Shown piece after piece: positions 1 through 9,689 of a stretch of DNA of 41,070 nucleotides; within the stretch, counting starts at the first letter, position 1; each line of letters starts with the position of its first letter. The position numbers were made by a program, and so were the translations under genes. The DNA lies in the NCBI GenBank assembly GCA_944359625.1, contig CALVSW010000010.1:1-41070 (forward strand). Reading direction: 5' to 3'. The notes below the pieces were generated by a model. That model ran no database searches. It had not been told where the DNA came from and saw nothing but the letters and a program-made list of their open reading frames with translations. This DNA is from an uncultured Bacilli bacterium (GTDB lineage Bacteria; Bacillota_I; Bacilli_A; RF39; UBA660).

Positions 1-97
1 TTCTAGTAAAATAGTAATAAAAAAGATAGATTTGACTTTTATTTAGTCTTTTCTATCTGAACTGTAACATTTTTTTTGAAAATTACAGCAAATTTAC

Positions 98-126
98 TTG
101 CAATGTCCAAAAAAATGCGTTATACT
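98..126 (+). promoter_or_regulatory. Promoter of tRNA-Leu
   Basis: A sigma-A type promoter is visible: TTGCAA at 98-103, a 17-bp spacer, and TATACT at 121-126. It lies about 28 bp upstream of the mature tRNA-Leu end. The rest of 1-97 holds no gene; a weak imperfect stem (24-36 with 46-58) is the only structure seen there. Confidence 0.75.
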
Positions 127-153
127 TAAATAGTCTTAAAAAAGACAGTGCCT

Positions 154-242
154 GCCCAAGTGGCGGAATAGGTAGACGCACAGGACTTAAAATCCTGCGA
201 GATTTAACCCTCGTGCCGGTTCAAGTCCGGCCTTGGGCACCA
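154..242 (+). tRNA. tRNA-Leu (anticodon TAA)
   Basis: An 89-nt tRNA with a 7-bp acceptor stem (GCCCAAG pairing with CTTGGGC), a long variable arm typical of leucine tRNAs, a T arm with GGTTCAAGTCC, and an encoded CCA end. The anticodon stem CAGGA/TCCTG carries the loop CTTAAAA, so the anticodon is TAA (188-190), reading UUA, the dominant leucine codon in this AT-rich genome. It has its own promoter and terminator. Confidence 0.97.
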
Positions 243-253
243 TAATAAAATTT

Positions 254-277
254 AACTCGTTAATAACGAGTTTTTTT
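254..277. terminator. Bidirectional intrinsic terminator
   Basis: Stem AACTCGT/ACGAGTT (254-260 with 266-272) with a T-run on its right side. It ends the tRNA-Leu transcript and lies at the 3' end of the convergent S1-domain gene, whose stop is at 276. Confidence 0.8.
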
Positions 278-626
278 ATTTGTCTAAATTACTTTCGTAA
301 TCACTTATCCAACTAGGTAATTTATCTTTTAATGGCGTAAAACCATTTTTAGATTCTAACTTTTTTACTATTTCCAGCCTGCTTTTATAATCTATACCCT
401 TAATGGATAATTTTAATCTTTTAGTTTTATCATCAACTTCTAATACCTTACAATAAAGCATATCACCAACCATGGCATAATCACTAATATCTTTAACAAA
501 ATACTTTGATACTTCTGATATATGAATAAGTCCTGTATAATCTTTATTTACTTTTACAAAAATCCCATAGTTTACTACGCCGGTAACCCGACATTTTATA
601 AGCTGGCCTGGATAAAATTTTTCCAT
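276..626 (-). CDS. S1-domain RNA-binding protein, YugI/CvfD-like
   Basis: The protein of about 116 aa begins with a complete S1 (OB-fold) RNA-binding domain over roughly residues 4-75, with the usual GIFVKV and GLIHISEVS blocks. Its short C-terminal tail ends in SWISDYESNLDK. The architecture matches the general stress/S1 family of Bacilli (B. subtilis YugI, S. aureus CvfD), which associates with the ribosome or with RNA. I chose the ATG at 626 because AGAAGGTG sits 7 nt upstream; a GTG at 635 would overlap that ribosome site. It is a single gene, convergent with tRNA-Leu. Family assignment is strong; the exact role is inferred. Confidence 0.85.
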   Translation of the reverse strand: MEKFYPGQLIKCRVTGVVNYGIFVKVNKDYTGLIHISEVSKYFVKDISDYAMVGDMLYCKVLEVDDKTKRLKLSIKGIDYKSRLEIVKKLESKNGFTPLKDKLPSWISDYESNLDK

Positions 627-684
627 GCAAATCACCTTCTAATAATTTTATTTTATCAATAATAATAAATTAAATCAATTTATC

Positions 685-714
685 TTTACTTATTATAACC
701 CAATTAGATATAAT
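685..714 (+). promoter_or_regulatory. Probable promoter of the Nfu gene
   Basis: TATAAT at 709-714 is preceded 18 bp upstream by TTTACT at 685-690. The start codon follows at 732 with GGTGAT (721-726) as ribosome site, leaving a very short leader. Confidence 0.55.
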
Positions 715-731
715 ATACATGGTGATTAAAA

Positions 732-962
732 ATGAATGAGGAGGAAAAAATTATAAATATAATAAATACTATTAAGCCTTTCATCAATAGTGATGGTGGA
801 GATATAGAATTTATTAAATATGAAGATAAATATGTTTATATTAAATTACATGGAGCTTGTGCCAGTTGTGATGCTATTGATTTTACAATTAAAGATGTAA
901 TATATAATGCTATTAAAGAAGAAGTAGAAGATTGTCAAGGAGTAATAAATACCGAATTATAA
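732..962 (+). CDS. NifU C-terminal-domain Fe-S scaffold (Nfu)
   Basis: A 76-aa protein consisting only of the Nfu domain. The N-terminal block IKPFINSDGGDIEF and the central GACASC (the CxxC that binds a transient Fe-S cluster between two protomers) are both present. Nfu proteins carry or assemble 4Fe-4S clusters for client proteins such as the ferredoxin encoded at 5555. The gene has its own promoter and no operon partner. Its stop overlaps the stop of the convergent hypothetical gene by 6 bp, so neither gene has room for its own terminator. Length and motifs match single-domain Nfu/YutI proteins. Confidence 0.9.
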   Translation: MNEEEKIINIINTIKPFINSDGGDIEFIKYEDKYVYIKLHGACASCDAIDFTIKDVIYNAIKEEVEDCQGVINTEL

Positions 963-1853
963 TTTATTACTTCTTTTTATTATCCAGCTAATTTCCGGAA
1001 TATTATATTTATTTTTTATCTCGTAATAACAATCTTTTAAGAATAATTCATAAGAATTTTGTTTATTCAAAATATTTATAATTTTATTTTCATCGTAATT
1101 ATCCATATTAATGTATTGACTAAATAAATCAAAATAATAAGTAGGATACAAAAGACGAGCATATAACAAAATATAATCCGTATATGTATATTTATTTATA
1201 GCTAACATAGATTTTATATCATCTATTGGATTATAATCATTACTATTAAAAAAATAACTTTTGATATATTCAGCATAATCACGGACATCATAATCTTCAA
1301 TTAAAGACAAAGTATTATAATAATTAATTGGAATATTTGGAAAATAAATACGATAATGAACTAAAGAAATATTTAGTGATGGTTGTTTAATATTATGTAA
1401 ATAACTAATAGCATTTTCTCCTAAACCTATATAATAACTAAAACTATTAATTAATATTTCTTTGCCTATTCCTAGTTCTTTCATCTGTTCTTCCATGTAA
1501 TCAATTTTAGTTTGCCAAATATTTTGCCATAGTAATCTTGGTTTTATTACCGGTATCTTATAATTTAAAAGAAAATTATTAAATAGAATATGGTCGTCTA
1601 GTAAAGTATTAATTTTAAATAAAATATAGGTTTTATCATTATACTCTGTTAAGTATTTATTAAATTTATTTTTTATTAATATATGATATTTATTTTCTAA
1701 AGGATAAGATACTATAGAAGTTATTTCTGTTTCTAATCTATTACTAACACAAAAGTAATACATATCTTCATTTTGAAAAAAATAATAATAGTCACTACAG
1801 CAGACTACATTACTTATATTAATATTATAATAATACAATATAAAATTTTCCAT
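957..1853 (-). CDS. Hypothetical protein, aromatic/Asn-rich
   Basis: A 298-aa soluble protein, very rich in Tyr, Asn and Ile, with no signal peptide or membrane segment. I do not recognise it securely. The middle (around residues 135-200: YYIGLGENAISYLHNI, then LVHYRIYF and later RDYAEYIKSYFF) faintly resembles the C-lobe of spore-coat CotS/aminoglycoside-kinase-like proteins. The usual catalytic HxD is absent, so if related it would be a pseudokinase. The ORF starts at ATG 1853 and its stop overlaps the Nfu gene tail to tail. A fold search would decide the relationship. Confidence 0.6.
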   Translation of the reverse strand: MENFILYYYNINISNVVCCSDYYYFFQNEDMYYFCVSNRLETEITSIVSYPLENKYHILIKNKFNKYLTEYNDKTYILFKINTLLDDHILFNNFLLNYKIPVIKPRLLWQNIWQTKIDYMEEQMKELGIGKEILINSFSYYIGLGENAISYLHNIKQPSLNISLVHYRIYFPNIPINYYNTLSLIEDYDVRDYAEYIKSYFFNSNDYNPIDDIKSMLAINKYTYTDYILLYARLLYPTYYFDLFSQYINMDNYDENKIINILNKQNSYELFLKDCYYEIKNKYNIPEISWIIKRSNKL

Positions 1854-1875
1854 ATTATCCCTAATTAATTATATT

Positions 1876-1900
1876 AAAAAAAAAGGCTTTTAGACCTTTT
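1876..1900 (-). terminator. Intrinsic terminator
   Basis: On the minus strand AAAAGG, an 8-nt loop and CCTTTT are followed by a T-run (1876-1884). It lies right at the stop codon of the DUF1292-like gene (1899). Confidence 0.75.
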
Positions 1901-2864
1901 AAGAACCAATTAAAGACATAATATTTTGTAATTTTGTTTCCATTTCTTTTAATTGTTTTTTTAGATTTTCTACTTCTTCAGAATTATTAGTAGACGGTGT
2001 TGAAGTATTTTTTATATATTCATCTACTGCTTCTAAAATTCTATTAACTAAAATATTTTTAGCATCATTATTTGATTCTGTTGTTGAAATATTTTGATTA
2101 ATCACCGTATTTTCTGGTGTTATTACATTGTTTGCTGGGACTTCATGTTGAACAGTTGTTGGGTCACCAGAATTTTCTATAGTTGGTGTTGATACATCAG
2201 AGAAACCTGAAATATCAATAGCAGGAGTATCACCATTAGGAATGTCATTAACTATATTATTAGAGTTATTACTACTTTCACTAACATTTATCTCTTCAAG
2301 TCGACCAGCATCAGGTGGAGTTACATTTACTAAATCACTATTAGCCTCCATAATTCCTGGAATAATTTCTGAGCCTAAGGCTGCATTAGGCGTACTAGTT
2401 GGATATATGCTGGGATCAATTGCAGGTTCTTGTACTGTATTGGCTTCATTCTGCTTGTTTTGTTGCTGAGAATCAATAGTAGCCTGGCTTGGCTTTTTAG
2501 CAGCAAAATCACTAATTAATTGAGTTTTAGCTGCTTCCTGAACAGCTATTACACGAAATATATCCCCTGCCATTTCAAATTTACCTTCAACATTAATATA
2601 ATTAAAATCATAACTTGAACTAGATATTATTGAACGCAATACATTCTTAATTACTGACCACTCAGTATCATCTGTTATCCTAGTTAATCTATTGCCAGAA
2701 ATTTCTGCAACTAACAACTTAGTTAGACCATTAGGATCTAATTCATTACTAGTTAACACCGCATATTTTTTTGGTGTTCCATTAATTGAAACTTCAAACA
2801 TTGAAATTTCATCATACATTACTTTTTCGCCATTATTCTTTAAAACTTCTACTTTATCAAGCAT
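1899..2864 (-). CDS. DUF1292-like domain protein with disordered Ser/Asn/Thr-rich region and coiled-coil tail
   Basis: About 321 aa from ATG 2864, chosen because GGGG lies 6 nt upstream; an in-frame extension to 2921 has no such site. The N-terminal 85 or so residues look like the small DUF1292/YrzB fold (KVEVLKNNGEKVMYDEISMF, then KYAVLTSNE and ITDDTEWSVIKNVL). A segment of about 170 residues follows, rich in Pro, Thr, Ser and Asn with no predicted order. The last 40 residues form a short coiled coil (EVENLKKQLKEMETKLQNIM). No membrane anchor is seen. DUF1292 proteins in Bacilli are short; the long low-complexity extension is unusual. Function unknown. Confidence 0.7.
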   Translation of the reverse strand: MLDKVEVLKNNGEKVMYDEISMFEVSINGTPKKYAVLTSNELDPNGLTKLLVAEISGNRLTRITDDTEWSVIKNVLRSIISSSSYDFNYINVEGKFEMAGDIFRVIAVQEAAKTQLISDFAAKKPSQATIDSQQQNKQNEANTVQEPAIDPSIYPTSTPNAALGSEIIPGIMEANSDLVNVTPPDAGRLEEINVSESSNNSNNIVNDIPNGDTPAIDISGFSDVSTPTIENSGDPTTVQHEVPANNVITPENTVINQNISTTESNNDAKNILVNRILEAVDEYIKNTSTPSTNNSEEVENLKKQLKEMETKLQNIMSLIGS

Positions 2865-2927
2865 AAAATACCCCATTTCCATTCTATATATTAGTATAGC
2901 AAAAACTAATTTGTCAATCAATATATT

Positions 2928-3785
2928 TTAAATTTTACTAATAATATTTAATCCTATAACAATACCCACTCCTATTAATCCAATAAACATTAATACAAAT
3001 AGCAAAATATTAGCACGACCAGAATTATTTGCCAATTTAAAATTAAAGTGGGAAGTCAATAATTTTGAAGATGCTTTTTCTAATTTTTTATTTGCCTTTA
3101 TTTCTAGAGGATTAATGTTAAAATATGCATAAATTTTTTTGTTTATTTCTGATAGTGTTTCTTCACTAACAACTTCTAATATTTTATCACTTAAGCCAAA
3201 TACTTTATAAACATCATTACTAAGTAAATTATCTTTAACAGATATAAAACTTAAAGTATTTGTCATTTGATATACTTGATAATCAAAGTAATTTACAGAA
3301 GCATCTAAATTAGTAGCATATTTTTGATTAATAATATTACGCTGTTTATTGTTACTATTATTAAAAAATAATAAATTACGAAATTGACTATAATAATCCT
3401 TAGTATACCCTAATTTACTAGCTTTAGCTAAAAACATATCAATTAAATCTTCTTGTAAGTATGTAAAAAATTCATTTTTTTCTAATCCATTATTACGATT
3501 ATATATTTCAACTTCAATATAAGAATTCATATCTTTAAAAAATTTACTAATTTTATTATCACTTAAATTATACTGTTTAAAACCCTCTAATAATGTTTTA
3601 TAGCCATTATTTTTACGATTAAAATACGAATTAATAATCAAATTTTCTCCATATATAAAATTTAACATATAAATAACATAAACTAAAAAATCATTGGCTA
3701 ACTGGGTATAATTTTCATTTTTTAAAAGTAAATATCTTTTTATAGCTGTATCAAATCCAATATTAATAAAAGTATCACTGTTCAT
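2928..3785 (-). CDS. Hypothetical tail-anchored helical protein
   Basis: A 285-aa protein, mostly predicted alpha-helical and soluble, ending in a single hydrophobic segment (about residues 259-281, NILLFVLMFIGLIGVG...) with a short cytoplasmic or external tail. There is no N-terminal signal, so it would be tail-anchored. It precedes YunB and another tail-anchored protein (4567-5442), a run of membrane-linked genes of unknown role that may share an envelope or sporulation function (inference from neighbours only). I do not recognise the family. Confidence 0.65.
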   Translation of the reverse strand: MNSDTFINIGFDTAIKRYLLLKNENYTQLANDFLVYVIYMLNFIYGENLIINSYFNRKNNGYKTLLEGFKQYNLSDNKISKFFKDMNSYIEVEIYNRNNGLEKNEFFTYLQEDLIDMFLAKASKLGYTKDYYSQFRNLLFFNNSNNKQRNIINQKYATNLDASVNYFDYQVYQMTNTLSFISVKDNLLSNDVYKVFGLSDKILEVVSEETLSEINKKIYAYFNINPLEIKANKKLEKASSKLLTSHFNFKLANNSGRANILLFVLMFIGLIGVGIVIGLNIISKI

Positions 3786-3845
3786 TTAGCCACCTACTAT
3801 CTATATTAATATAATACCATATTTATAAGTTATTTTACATACTTT

Positions 3846-4535
3846 TTAATCATTAATTATTGGACTACTACTTTCTATTCTTCCATTTAAATAACTAGGT
3901 ACTTGTCCCATTACAATGCTACTATCTAAAAGTATTTCATATTTATTATGAATTACTTCTACTTGAGAACTAATAATATTAGAATAGATATTAACATTTA
4001 AATAAATACTTATTACAACATTATTTATTCCATAATTACTAACTTTAGTTATTAGTCCACACAAAACACTCCTATCTAATATAACTTTTATAGGCACTTT
4101 AAACCCTAAACTATTTAAAAAAATATTATTAGATGCTAAACCAATTGGATACCGAAGTATTAATCCATTATTAGTAAATGAAGCATAACTATCATATTTA
4201 ATATACTTATTAACATTATTTTTTATATTTTGACTAATTTTTCCAAGCAAATTATATGCTTTATACATATTATAATCAACGCCTATTATATTACCATTAT
4301 CACTTTTAACAAAATCAATTATTTCATTTAAATTCTCATCTGCTAAAACATTTACATCAACATAATCACGAATTATATTATTTGTATATATTTGTAAATT
4401 ATTTTTTATTACTTGAATTAATTTAGGAGTTATTTTATTCCCAACAAAAATTATAATATATAAAGTTTCCAAAAATATTAATAATCCTATAATGAATACC
4501 CGGCGATTTTTATTTTTATATCTAAATCTTCTCAT
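3846..4535 (-). CDS. yunB: Sporulation protein YunB-like
   Basis: About 229 aa from the ATG at 4535, beginning MRRFRYKNKNRR, a basic start followed by one transmembrane helix (about residues 12-32), as in B. subtilis YunB. The rest resembles the extracytoplasmic YunB domain: PIGLASNNIFLNSLGFKVPI, the GINNVVISIYLNV strand block, and the ending SIVMGQVPSYLNG. YunB is expressed in the mother cell and needed for normal sporulation. The in-frame extension to 4592 runs through the terminator hairpin of the upstream gene, so I reject it. No clear ribosome site precedes 4535. The gene hints at a spore-forming ancestry. Confidence 0.75.
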   Translation of the reverse strand: MRRFRYKNKNRRVFIIGLLIFLETLYIIIFVGNKITPKLIQVIKNNLQIYTNNIIRDYVDVNVLADENLNEIIDFVKSDNGNIIGVDYNMYKAYNLLGKISQNIKNNVNKYIKYDSYASFTNNGLILRYPIGLASNNIFLNSLGFKVPIKVILDRSVLCGLITKVSNYGINNVVISIYLNVNIYSNIISSQVEVIHNKYEILLDSSIVMGQVPSYLNGRIESSSPIIND

Positions 4536-4551
4536 ATTATATAAATATGAT

Positions 4552-4577
4552 AAAAAAAGACTATTATTAAAATAGTC
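4552..4577 (-). terminator. Intrinsic terminator of the acidic tail-anchored gene
   Basis: Stem GACTATT/AATAGTC (4559-4565 with 4571-4577) followed on the minus strand by seven T (4552-4558). The stop codon of the upstream gene lies in the loop. Confidence 0.85.
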
Positions 4578-5442
4578 CCAAGCCAAATTCACGATTAATT
4601 AAAAAAACTAAACCTACTAAAATTGCTAAAACTACAATAAAAATTAATAATTTAACAAATATCTTAGTTTTTGCACCATCTTGAAGATCTTTAAAATCAT
4701 CAAAATCACTTTCTTCAAATATATTACTATCAGTTAAATCCTCTTCATCAGTATCTTCATCATCACTATTATCTTCTTTATCTTCATTAGAAATTAACTT
4801 ATTTAAACCTTTAATATCTGGAGCTTCTTTCGTATCTTCTTCATTAATAGTCTCTTTTGCTCCTAATACTTTAGTAGTATCATCATCACCCTTCAAATCA
4901 GTTAAAATATCTAAAGGATCATTATCGGCATTTAATTGTTCTTTTAAATTAATTGTATCAATTAATTCACGTAATTTTCGTGATTCATCACTTTTTTCAT
5001 CAGCATAAGCATAACCAGATTTTTCTTCAGTTTCTATATCTAAATCATTTAAAATATCTATATTAGTATTACGTAATTTTTTTAACCTCTCAATTTCATA
5101 ATCGGTATCATCTTCGGCATATGCTTTAGAAATAAAATCATTTACATTATATTCCCTAGTCTCATCTAAATTAACTCTTTTACGTTCTACTGTATCAGAA
5201 TCAATGTCTAAATTAACCTTTTTTTTAGGTTCACGATATTTTTTATCTAACATATCTCGAAGTTTTTCAATATCTATAACATTACTTGAATTTTCTAAAA
5301 CTTGAGTATTTGATTCAACATCAAAATTATCAAGTTCCTCCTCTTTCATCCTTTTATACAAAGAAGCATTACGTTTATACCTTGATAAATTTTGTGTTTC
5401 TAAATCATTTTCAGTAGTATATTCATCAAACCTTGTATTCAT
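4567..5442 (-). CDS. Acidic, largely disordered tail-anchored membrane protein
   Basis: A 291-aa protein. Residues 1-255 or so are highly charged and dominated by Asp/Glu (several runs such as DDEDTDEEDL) with no obvious globular domain. Residues about 258-283 form one hydrophobic helix (IFVKLLIFIVVLAILVGLVF), followed by a short tail. AGGAG lies 8 nt before ATG 5442, and a strong terminator closes the gene. The protein is expected to expose its acidic region to the cytoplasm. Function and family unknown. Confidence 0.65.
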   Translation of the reverse strand: MNTRFDEYTTENDLETQNLSRYKRNASLYKRMKEEELDNFDVESNTQVLENSSNVIDIEKLRDMLDKKYREPKKKVNLDIDSDTVERKRVNLDETREYNVNDFISKAYAEDDTDYEIERLKKLRNTNIDILNDLDIETEEKSGYAYADEKSDESRKLRELIDTINLKEQLNADNDPLDILTDLKGDDDTTKVLGAKETINEEDTKEAPDIKGLNKLISNEDKEDNSDDEDTDEEDLTDSNIFEESDFDDFKDLQDGAKTKIFVKLLIFIVVLAILVGLVFLINREFGLGLF

Positions 5443-5554
5443 ACCATACTCCTAACATTAACATAATAACATATTTTAATTTATTTTGGTATACTTAATA
5501 AATTATTAGTAGCATTTTTTTGTAAAATTAGTTATAATGTGAATGGTGATATAA

Positions 5555-5752
5555 ATGAAAGAATTAAAAGTAGATAAAACAAAATGCTTTGGTTGTGGAG
5601 CTTGTGCTAGTATGGCTCCTGATCATTTTACAATGGGAGATGACGGATTATCTGAAGCAATTTCTCAAGAAAATCTTGATGATCCTAATGTTCAAAATGC
5701 AGTTGATAGTTGCCCAGTTGGCGCAATTACAATTGAAGAAAAGAAAAATTAA
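5555..5752 (+). CDS. fer: 4Fe-4S ferredoxin
   Basis: A 65-aa small electron carrier. The cluster ligands are visible as CFGCGAC (Cys11, 14, 17) and the distant Cys in SCPVGAI (about residue 53), the pattern of single-cluster Bacillus-type ferredoxins rather than the two-cluster clostridial type. TATAAT lies at 5533-5538 and GGTGAT just ahead of the ATG. The gene is monocistronic, with a strong terminator 10 bp after the stop. Its clusters could be supplied by the Nfu scaffold encoded at 732. Confidence 0.92.
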   Translation: MKELKVDKTKCFGCGACASMAPDHFTMGDDGLSEAISQENLDDPNVQNAVDSCPVGAITIEEKKN

Positions 5753-5761
5753 TTATTACTT

Positions 5762-5786
5762 AGTACTAGAAATAGTACTTTTTTTA
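5762..5786 (+). terminator. Ferredoxin terminator
   Basis: A perfect 7-bp stem AGTACTA/TAGTACT with a GAAA loop (5762-5779), then a run of T. It abuts the 3' end of repeat cassette A on the opposite strand. Confidence 0.9.
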
Positions 5787-5972
5787 TTGCAGATTGATTA
5801 CCGGACGCAAGCCATTGCCACTGTGCACCCAGTCGCCGGTAGCGCTACCAGCCGCGTACTGATCGAACTCGACAGCAGAAAAGGCGCTAGAGTCGAAATT
5901 GCGCGGCGACATGGACCAATAATAGCCATTTTGGTATAGATAAGTTAAGCGATTCATATATCCGGTGGCAAA
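5786..5972 (-). repeat. Orphan DGR-type variable cassette A
   Basis: A GC-rich insert of about 187 bp in AT-rich surroundings. Read on the minus strand it has the constant 5' arm TTTGCCACCGGATATATGAA through TGGTCCATGTCGCCG, a variable core at 5801-5913 (113 bp), and the constant 3' arm ending CCGGTAATCAATCTGCAA, then a TAA stop. The reading frame is open and would encode ...YYWSMSP-[variable]-NGLRPVINLQ, like the C-terminus of DUF6273-type surface proteins. No ribosome site or upstream gene body exists, so it is an isolated 3' gene fragment. It starts 12 bp after the rpoC terminator T-run, on the same strand. Core differences from the template-like repeat at 23426 fall largely at that repeat's adenines. 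Confidence 0.85.
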
Positions 5973-5983
5973 GAATAAAAATA

Positions 5984-6015
5984 TAAAAAAATTCATTACT
6001 AAATCAGTAATGAAT
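5984..6015 (-). terminator. rpoC terminator
   Basis: A perfect 10-bp stem ATTCATTACT/AGTAATGAAT (5991-6000 with 6006-6015) followed on the minus strand by a run of T (5984-5990). Confidence 0.9.
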
Positions 6016-6020
6016 TTTTA

Positions 6021-9000
6021 TTAAGCTAATTTTTCTTCACCAGCAACAGCATCGCCAGTATCATCCATTAATTTTTCCTCTAGCATTTCTTGAGCATCAT
6101 CAGACATAAACTCTTTTTCTAATATCATTTGAATATCAGAATATTGTCTTGCTCCAGTACCAGCAGGAATTAATTTACCGATAATAACGTTTTCTTTTAA
6201 TCCTCTTAAATGATCTACTTTACCTTTAATAGCAGCATCAGTTAAAACTCTTGTTGTTTCTTGGAATGAAGCAGCTGATAAGAAAGAATCAGTTTCTAAT
6301 GAAGCTTTAGTAATACCTAGCATTACTGGAACACCAGTTGCAGGTACTCCACCAGATAATAATACAGGTTTATTAGCACTAGCAAACTCATTTAGAGTTA
6401 CAGATAAGCCAGCTACTAAATCAGTATCGCCACCATCAATAATTTTCATCTTAGAAATCATACGTCTTACAATTACTTCAATGTGCTTATCTGAAACATC
6501 AACACCTTGAGATTTGTAAACTTTTTGAATTTCTTTAACAATATATTGTTGAGCAGTAATAGGATCAGTTACAGCAAGTAATTCTTTTGGTGCGATTGAA
6601 CCAATTGTTAAAGGATCACCAGCTTTAACCATATCACCAACACTTACAGCTAGTTTAATATTGTAATTAGTTAAGTGTTCTCTTGCTTCAACATCATTTT
6701 CAATAACAATTTTAAGTTTACCATTAGTTTCAGTAATAGAAGCTACACGTCCAGAAATTTCCGCAATAGTTGCTTTTCCTTTTGGATTACGAGCCTCAAA
6801 TAATTCTTCAACACGTGGTAAACCTTGAGTAATATCATCACCAGCGATACCACCAGTATGGAATGTACGCATAGTTAACTGAGTACCTGGCTCACCAATT
6901 GATTGAGCAGCCATAATACCAACAGCTTCACCTGTTTCAACTAAATTACCAGTTGCTAAGTTACGTCCATAACAATGTTGACATACACCATTTATAGAAT
7001 TACATGTTAGAACACTTCTAATTGTAACAGTTTTAATTCCAGCTTTAATAATTTTATTAGCAATATTTTCGGTAATAAGCTCATTTTTATCAACAATTAA
7101 AGCCTTAGTTGTAGGATCAATAACCTTTGTAGCCGTAAATCTACCTAAAATTCTTTCATATAAAGACTCAATAACTGTACCTGATTTTTCATCTACAAAA
7201 TCACTTACTTCAACACCATTAATAGTACCGCAATCTTCTTCACGAACAATAATATCTTGAGCAACATCTACTAAACGACGAGTCAAATATCCAGAATCGG
7301 CAGTTCTTAAAGCTGTATCTGCAGTTCCTTTTCTAGCACCGTGTGTACCTAAGAAGAATTCAGATACATTACATCCTTCAATTAAGTTAGATGTAATTGG
7401 GATTTCAATTGATTCACCCTTTGGATTTTGCATTAAACCACGCATACCAGCTAACTGAGTAAATTGTGAGGCACTACCACGAGCACCAGAATTCATCATC
7501 ATAAAGATTGGATTCTTAGTATCATTTTTAGCTATTTCTTGTAACTCGTTAGATACTGTATCATTTGCTTTATTCCATAAATCACAGACAGTTTTATATC
7601 TTTCTTCATCTGTAATTAAACCTCTTTGGAATTGTTTATTAACTTTATCTACTTTCTCTTGAGTATCATGAATTATTTGTGGTTTCTTTTTAGAAACAAC
7701 AACATCACTCATTGAAATAGAAATTCCTGCAATTGTAGAATATTTAAATCCTAAATCTTTTAATTTATCTAACATAACAGAAGTTTCTGTAGTTTTATAA
7801 CGTTTAAATACTTGAGCAATCAAGCTACTGAAAGTCTTTTTAACAAAAGGACTAGATAAAGGCATATTTTTGATTGCTTCTGGTAAATTAGTTCCTCTTT
7901 CAAGGAAGAATTTACTTGGCGTAATTCCTTCGATATTTTCAGTAGATGGTTCATTAATATAAGGGAATGAATCTGGTAATATTTCATTAAACTTAATCTT
8001 ACCTACTGTTGTAACTAAATATTTATCCTTTTGATCATCAGTAAATATCTTATATTTAAATGATGAAACAGGAATAGCAATTCTTGTATGTAAAGTAATC
8101 TCTTTTCTCTCATAAGCCATTAAAGCCTCATTAGGACTTTTATATGCTTTACCTTCATTTGGTAATCCAGCTTCTTCGATAGAAAGATAATAATTTCCTA
8201 ATACCATATCTTGAGAAGGAGTAACGATTGGTTTACCATCTTTAGGTGACAAAATATTATTAGCACCTAACATTAAAATTCTTGCTTCAGCCTTTGCTTC
8301 TTCAGATAATGGAATATGAACAGCCATTTGATCGCCATCGAAATCCGCATTAAATGCTGCACATACTAATGGGTGTAAACGAATAGCTTTACCACCAACT
8401 AATACTGGTTCAAATGCTTGAATACCTAATCTATGTAAAGTTGGAGCACGGTTTAGCATTACTGGATGTTCAACAATAACATCTTCAACTACATCCCAAA
8501 CACATTCATCTTTATTATCAATTAACTTTTTAGCTCCTTTAATATTATGAGCTAATCCACGTTCAACTAGTCCATGAATTACATGTGGTTTAAATAGTTC
8601 TAAAGCCATATCTTTTGGTAAACCACATTGATACATTTTTAATGATGGTCCAACAACGATAACAGAACGTCCTGAATAATCTACACGTTTACCTAGTAAG
8701 TTTTGACGGAAACGTCCTTGTTTTCCTTTTAACATACTTGATAAAGATTTTAAAGGTCTATTACCAGCAGCTGTTACACTTCTTCCACGTCTACCATTAT
8801 CAAATAATGAATCAACAGCTTCCTGAAGCATACGTTTTTCATTTTGAACGATAATTGTTGGAGCACCAAGCTCTAATAATTTCTTTAAACGATTATTACG
8901 ATTAATAATACGACGATATAAATCATTTAAATCAGATGTAGCAAATCTACCACCATCTAATTGAATCATTGGACGTAAATCAGGTGGAATAACAGGTAGT

Positions 9001-9689
9001 GCTGTAAGAATCATCCATTCAGGGCGATTCCCTGACTCTTTAAATGAAACTAAACAATCTAGACGTTTTACTAAACGAATTCTCTTTTGTCCAGAAGCAT
9101 CTTCTAATTCTTTTCTAATATCATCAATCTCTTTATCTAAATCAACTTCTTTTAACAAAGTTTGAATAGCTTCAGCACCCATGCCTACTTTAAAAGAATT
9201 ACCATATTTCTCATAATAAGCTCTATATTCTTTATCAGATAATGTTTGCTTTTTTTCTAAAGGAACACTTCCTGGATCAATTACAACATAAGATACATAA
9301 TATAATACTTCTTCTAAATCACGTGGTGACATATCTAAAACTAAACCCATTTTAGATGGTACACCTTTAAAGAACCAAATATGAGAGCAAGGAGCAGCAA
9401 GTTCAATATGTCCCATACGTTCACGACGAACTTTTGAAGAAGTTACTTCTACTCCACATCTATCACAAATAACATTTTTATATCTTAATCTCTTATATTT
9501 ACCACAAGAGCATTCATAATCCTTTGTTGGTCCAAATATCTTTTCACAGAATAGACCATCTCTTTCAGGTTTTTGTGTACGATAATTAATTGTTTCTGGT
9601 TTTTTAACTTCACCATAAGACCATTCACGAATTTTTTCAGGGGAAGCAATAGATACTTTTATACCTCTAAAATTATTTACATCCATCAT
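6021..9689 (-). CDS. rpoC: DNA-directed RNA polymerase subunit beta'
   Basis: The 1222-aa beta' subunit is full length. Visible are the N-terminal zinc site (CSCGKYK...CDRCGV, about residues 58-80), the catalytic [12 protein letters not shown] motif (about residue 450) whose three Asp bind the active-site Mg2+, the bridge-helix and trigger-loop region ([18 protein letters not shown], about 740-755), and a second zinc site ([14 protein letters not shown], about 900). The start ATG overlaps the rpoB stop (ATGA), so the two subunits are translationally coupled. A strong terminator follows at once. No large insertion or loss is seen relative to Bacilli. Confidence 0.99.
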   Translation of the reverse strand: MMDVNNFRGIKVSIASPEKIREWSYGEVKKPETINYRTQKPERDGLFCEKIFGPTKDYECSCGKYKRLRYKNVICDRCGVEVTSSKVRRERMGHIELAAPCSHIWFFKGVPSKMGLVLDMSPRDLEEVLYYVSYVVIDPGSVPLEKKQTLSDKEYRAYYEKYGNSFKVGMGAEAIQTLLKEVDLDKEIDDIRKELEDASGQKRIRLVKRLDCLVSFKESGNRPEWMILTALPVIPPDLRPMIQLDGGRFATSDLNDLYRRIINRNNRLKKLLELGAPTIIVQNEKRMLQEAVDSLFDNGRRGRSVTAAGNRPLKSLSSMLKGKQGRFRQNLLGKRVDYSGRSVIVVGPSLKMYQCGLPKDMALELFKPHVIHGLVERGLAHNIKGAKKLIDNKDECVWDVVEDVIVEHPVMLNRAPTLHRLGIQAFEPVLVGGKAIRLHPLVCAAFNADFDGDQMAVHIPLSEEAKAEARILMLGANNILSPKDGKPIVTPSQDMVLGNYYLSIEEAGLPNEGKAYKSPNEALMAYERKEITLHTRIAIPVSSFKYKIFTDDQKDKYLVTTVGKIKFNEILPDSFPYINEPSTENIEGITPSKFFLERGTNLPEAIKNMPLSSPFVKKTFSSLIAQVFKRYKTTETSVMLDKLKDLGFKYSTIAGISISMSDVVVSKKKPQIIHDTQEKVDKVNKQFQRGLITDEERYKTVCDLWNKANDTVSNELQEIAKNDTKNPIFMMMNSGARGSASQFTQLAGMRGLMQNPKGESIEIPITSNLIEGCNVSEFFLGTHGARKGTADTALRTADSGYLTRRLVDVAQDIIVREEDCGTINGVEVSDFVDEKSGTVIESLYERILGRFTATKVIDPTTKALIVDKNELITENIANKIIKAGIKTVTIRSVLTCNSINGVCQHCYGRNLATGNLVETGEAVGIMAAQSIGEPGTQLTMRTFHTGGIAGDDITQGLPRVEELFEARNPKGKATIAEISGRVASITETNGKLKIVIENDVEAREHLTNYNIKLAVSVGDMVKAGDPLTIGSIAPKELLAVTDPITAQQYIVKEIQKVYKSQGVDVSDKHIEVIVRRMISKMKIIDGGDTDLVAGLSVTLNEFASANKPVLLSGGVPATGVPVMLGITKASLETDSFLSAASFQETTRVLTDAAIKGKVDHLRGLKENVIIGKLIPAGTGARQYSDIQMILEKEFMSDDAQEMLEEKLMDDTGDAVAGEEKLA

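Noticed and set aside
2242-2931. Two plus-strand frames over the DUF1292-like gene
   Set aside because: They are antisense shadows of a real minus-strand gene with a good ribosome site and terminator.
5589-5939. An open frame of 116 codons on the plus strand running from the ferredoxin gene through cassette A
   Set aside because: It lies out of frame over the ferredoxin gene, crosses a strong terminator and is antisense to the cassette's own reading frame.
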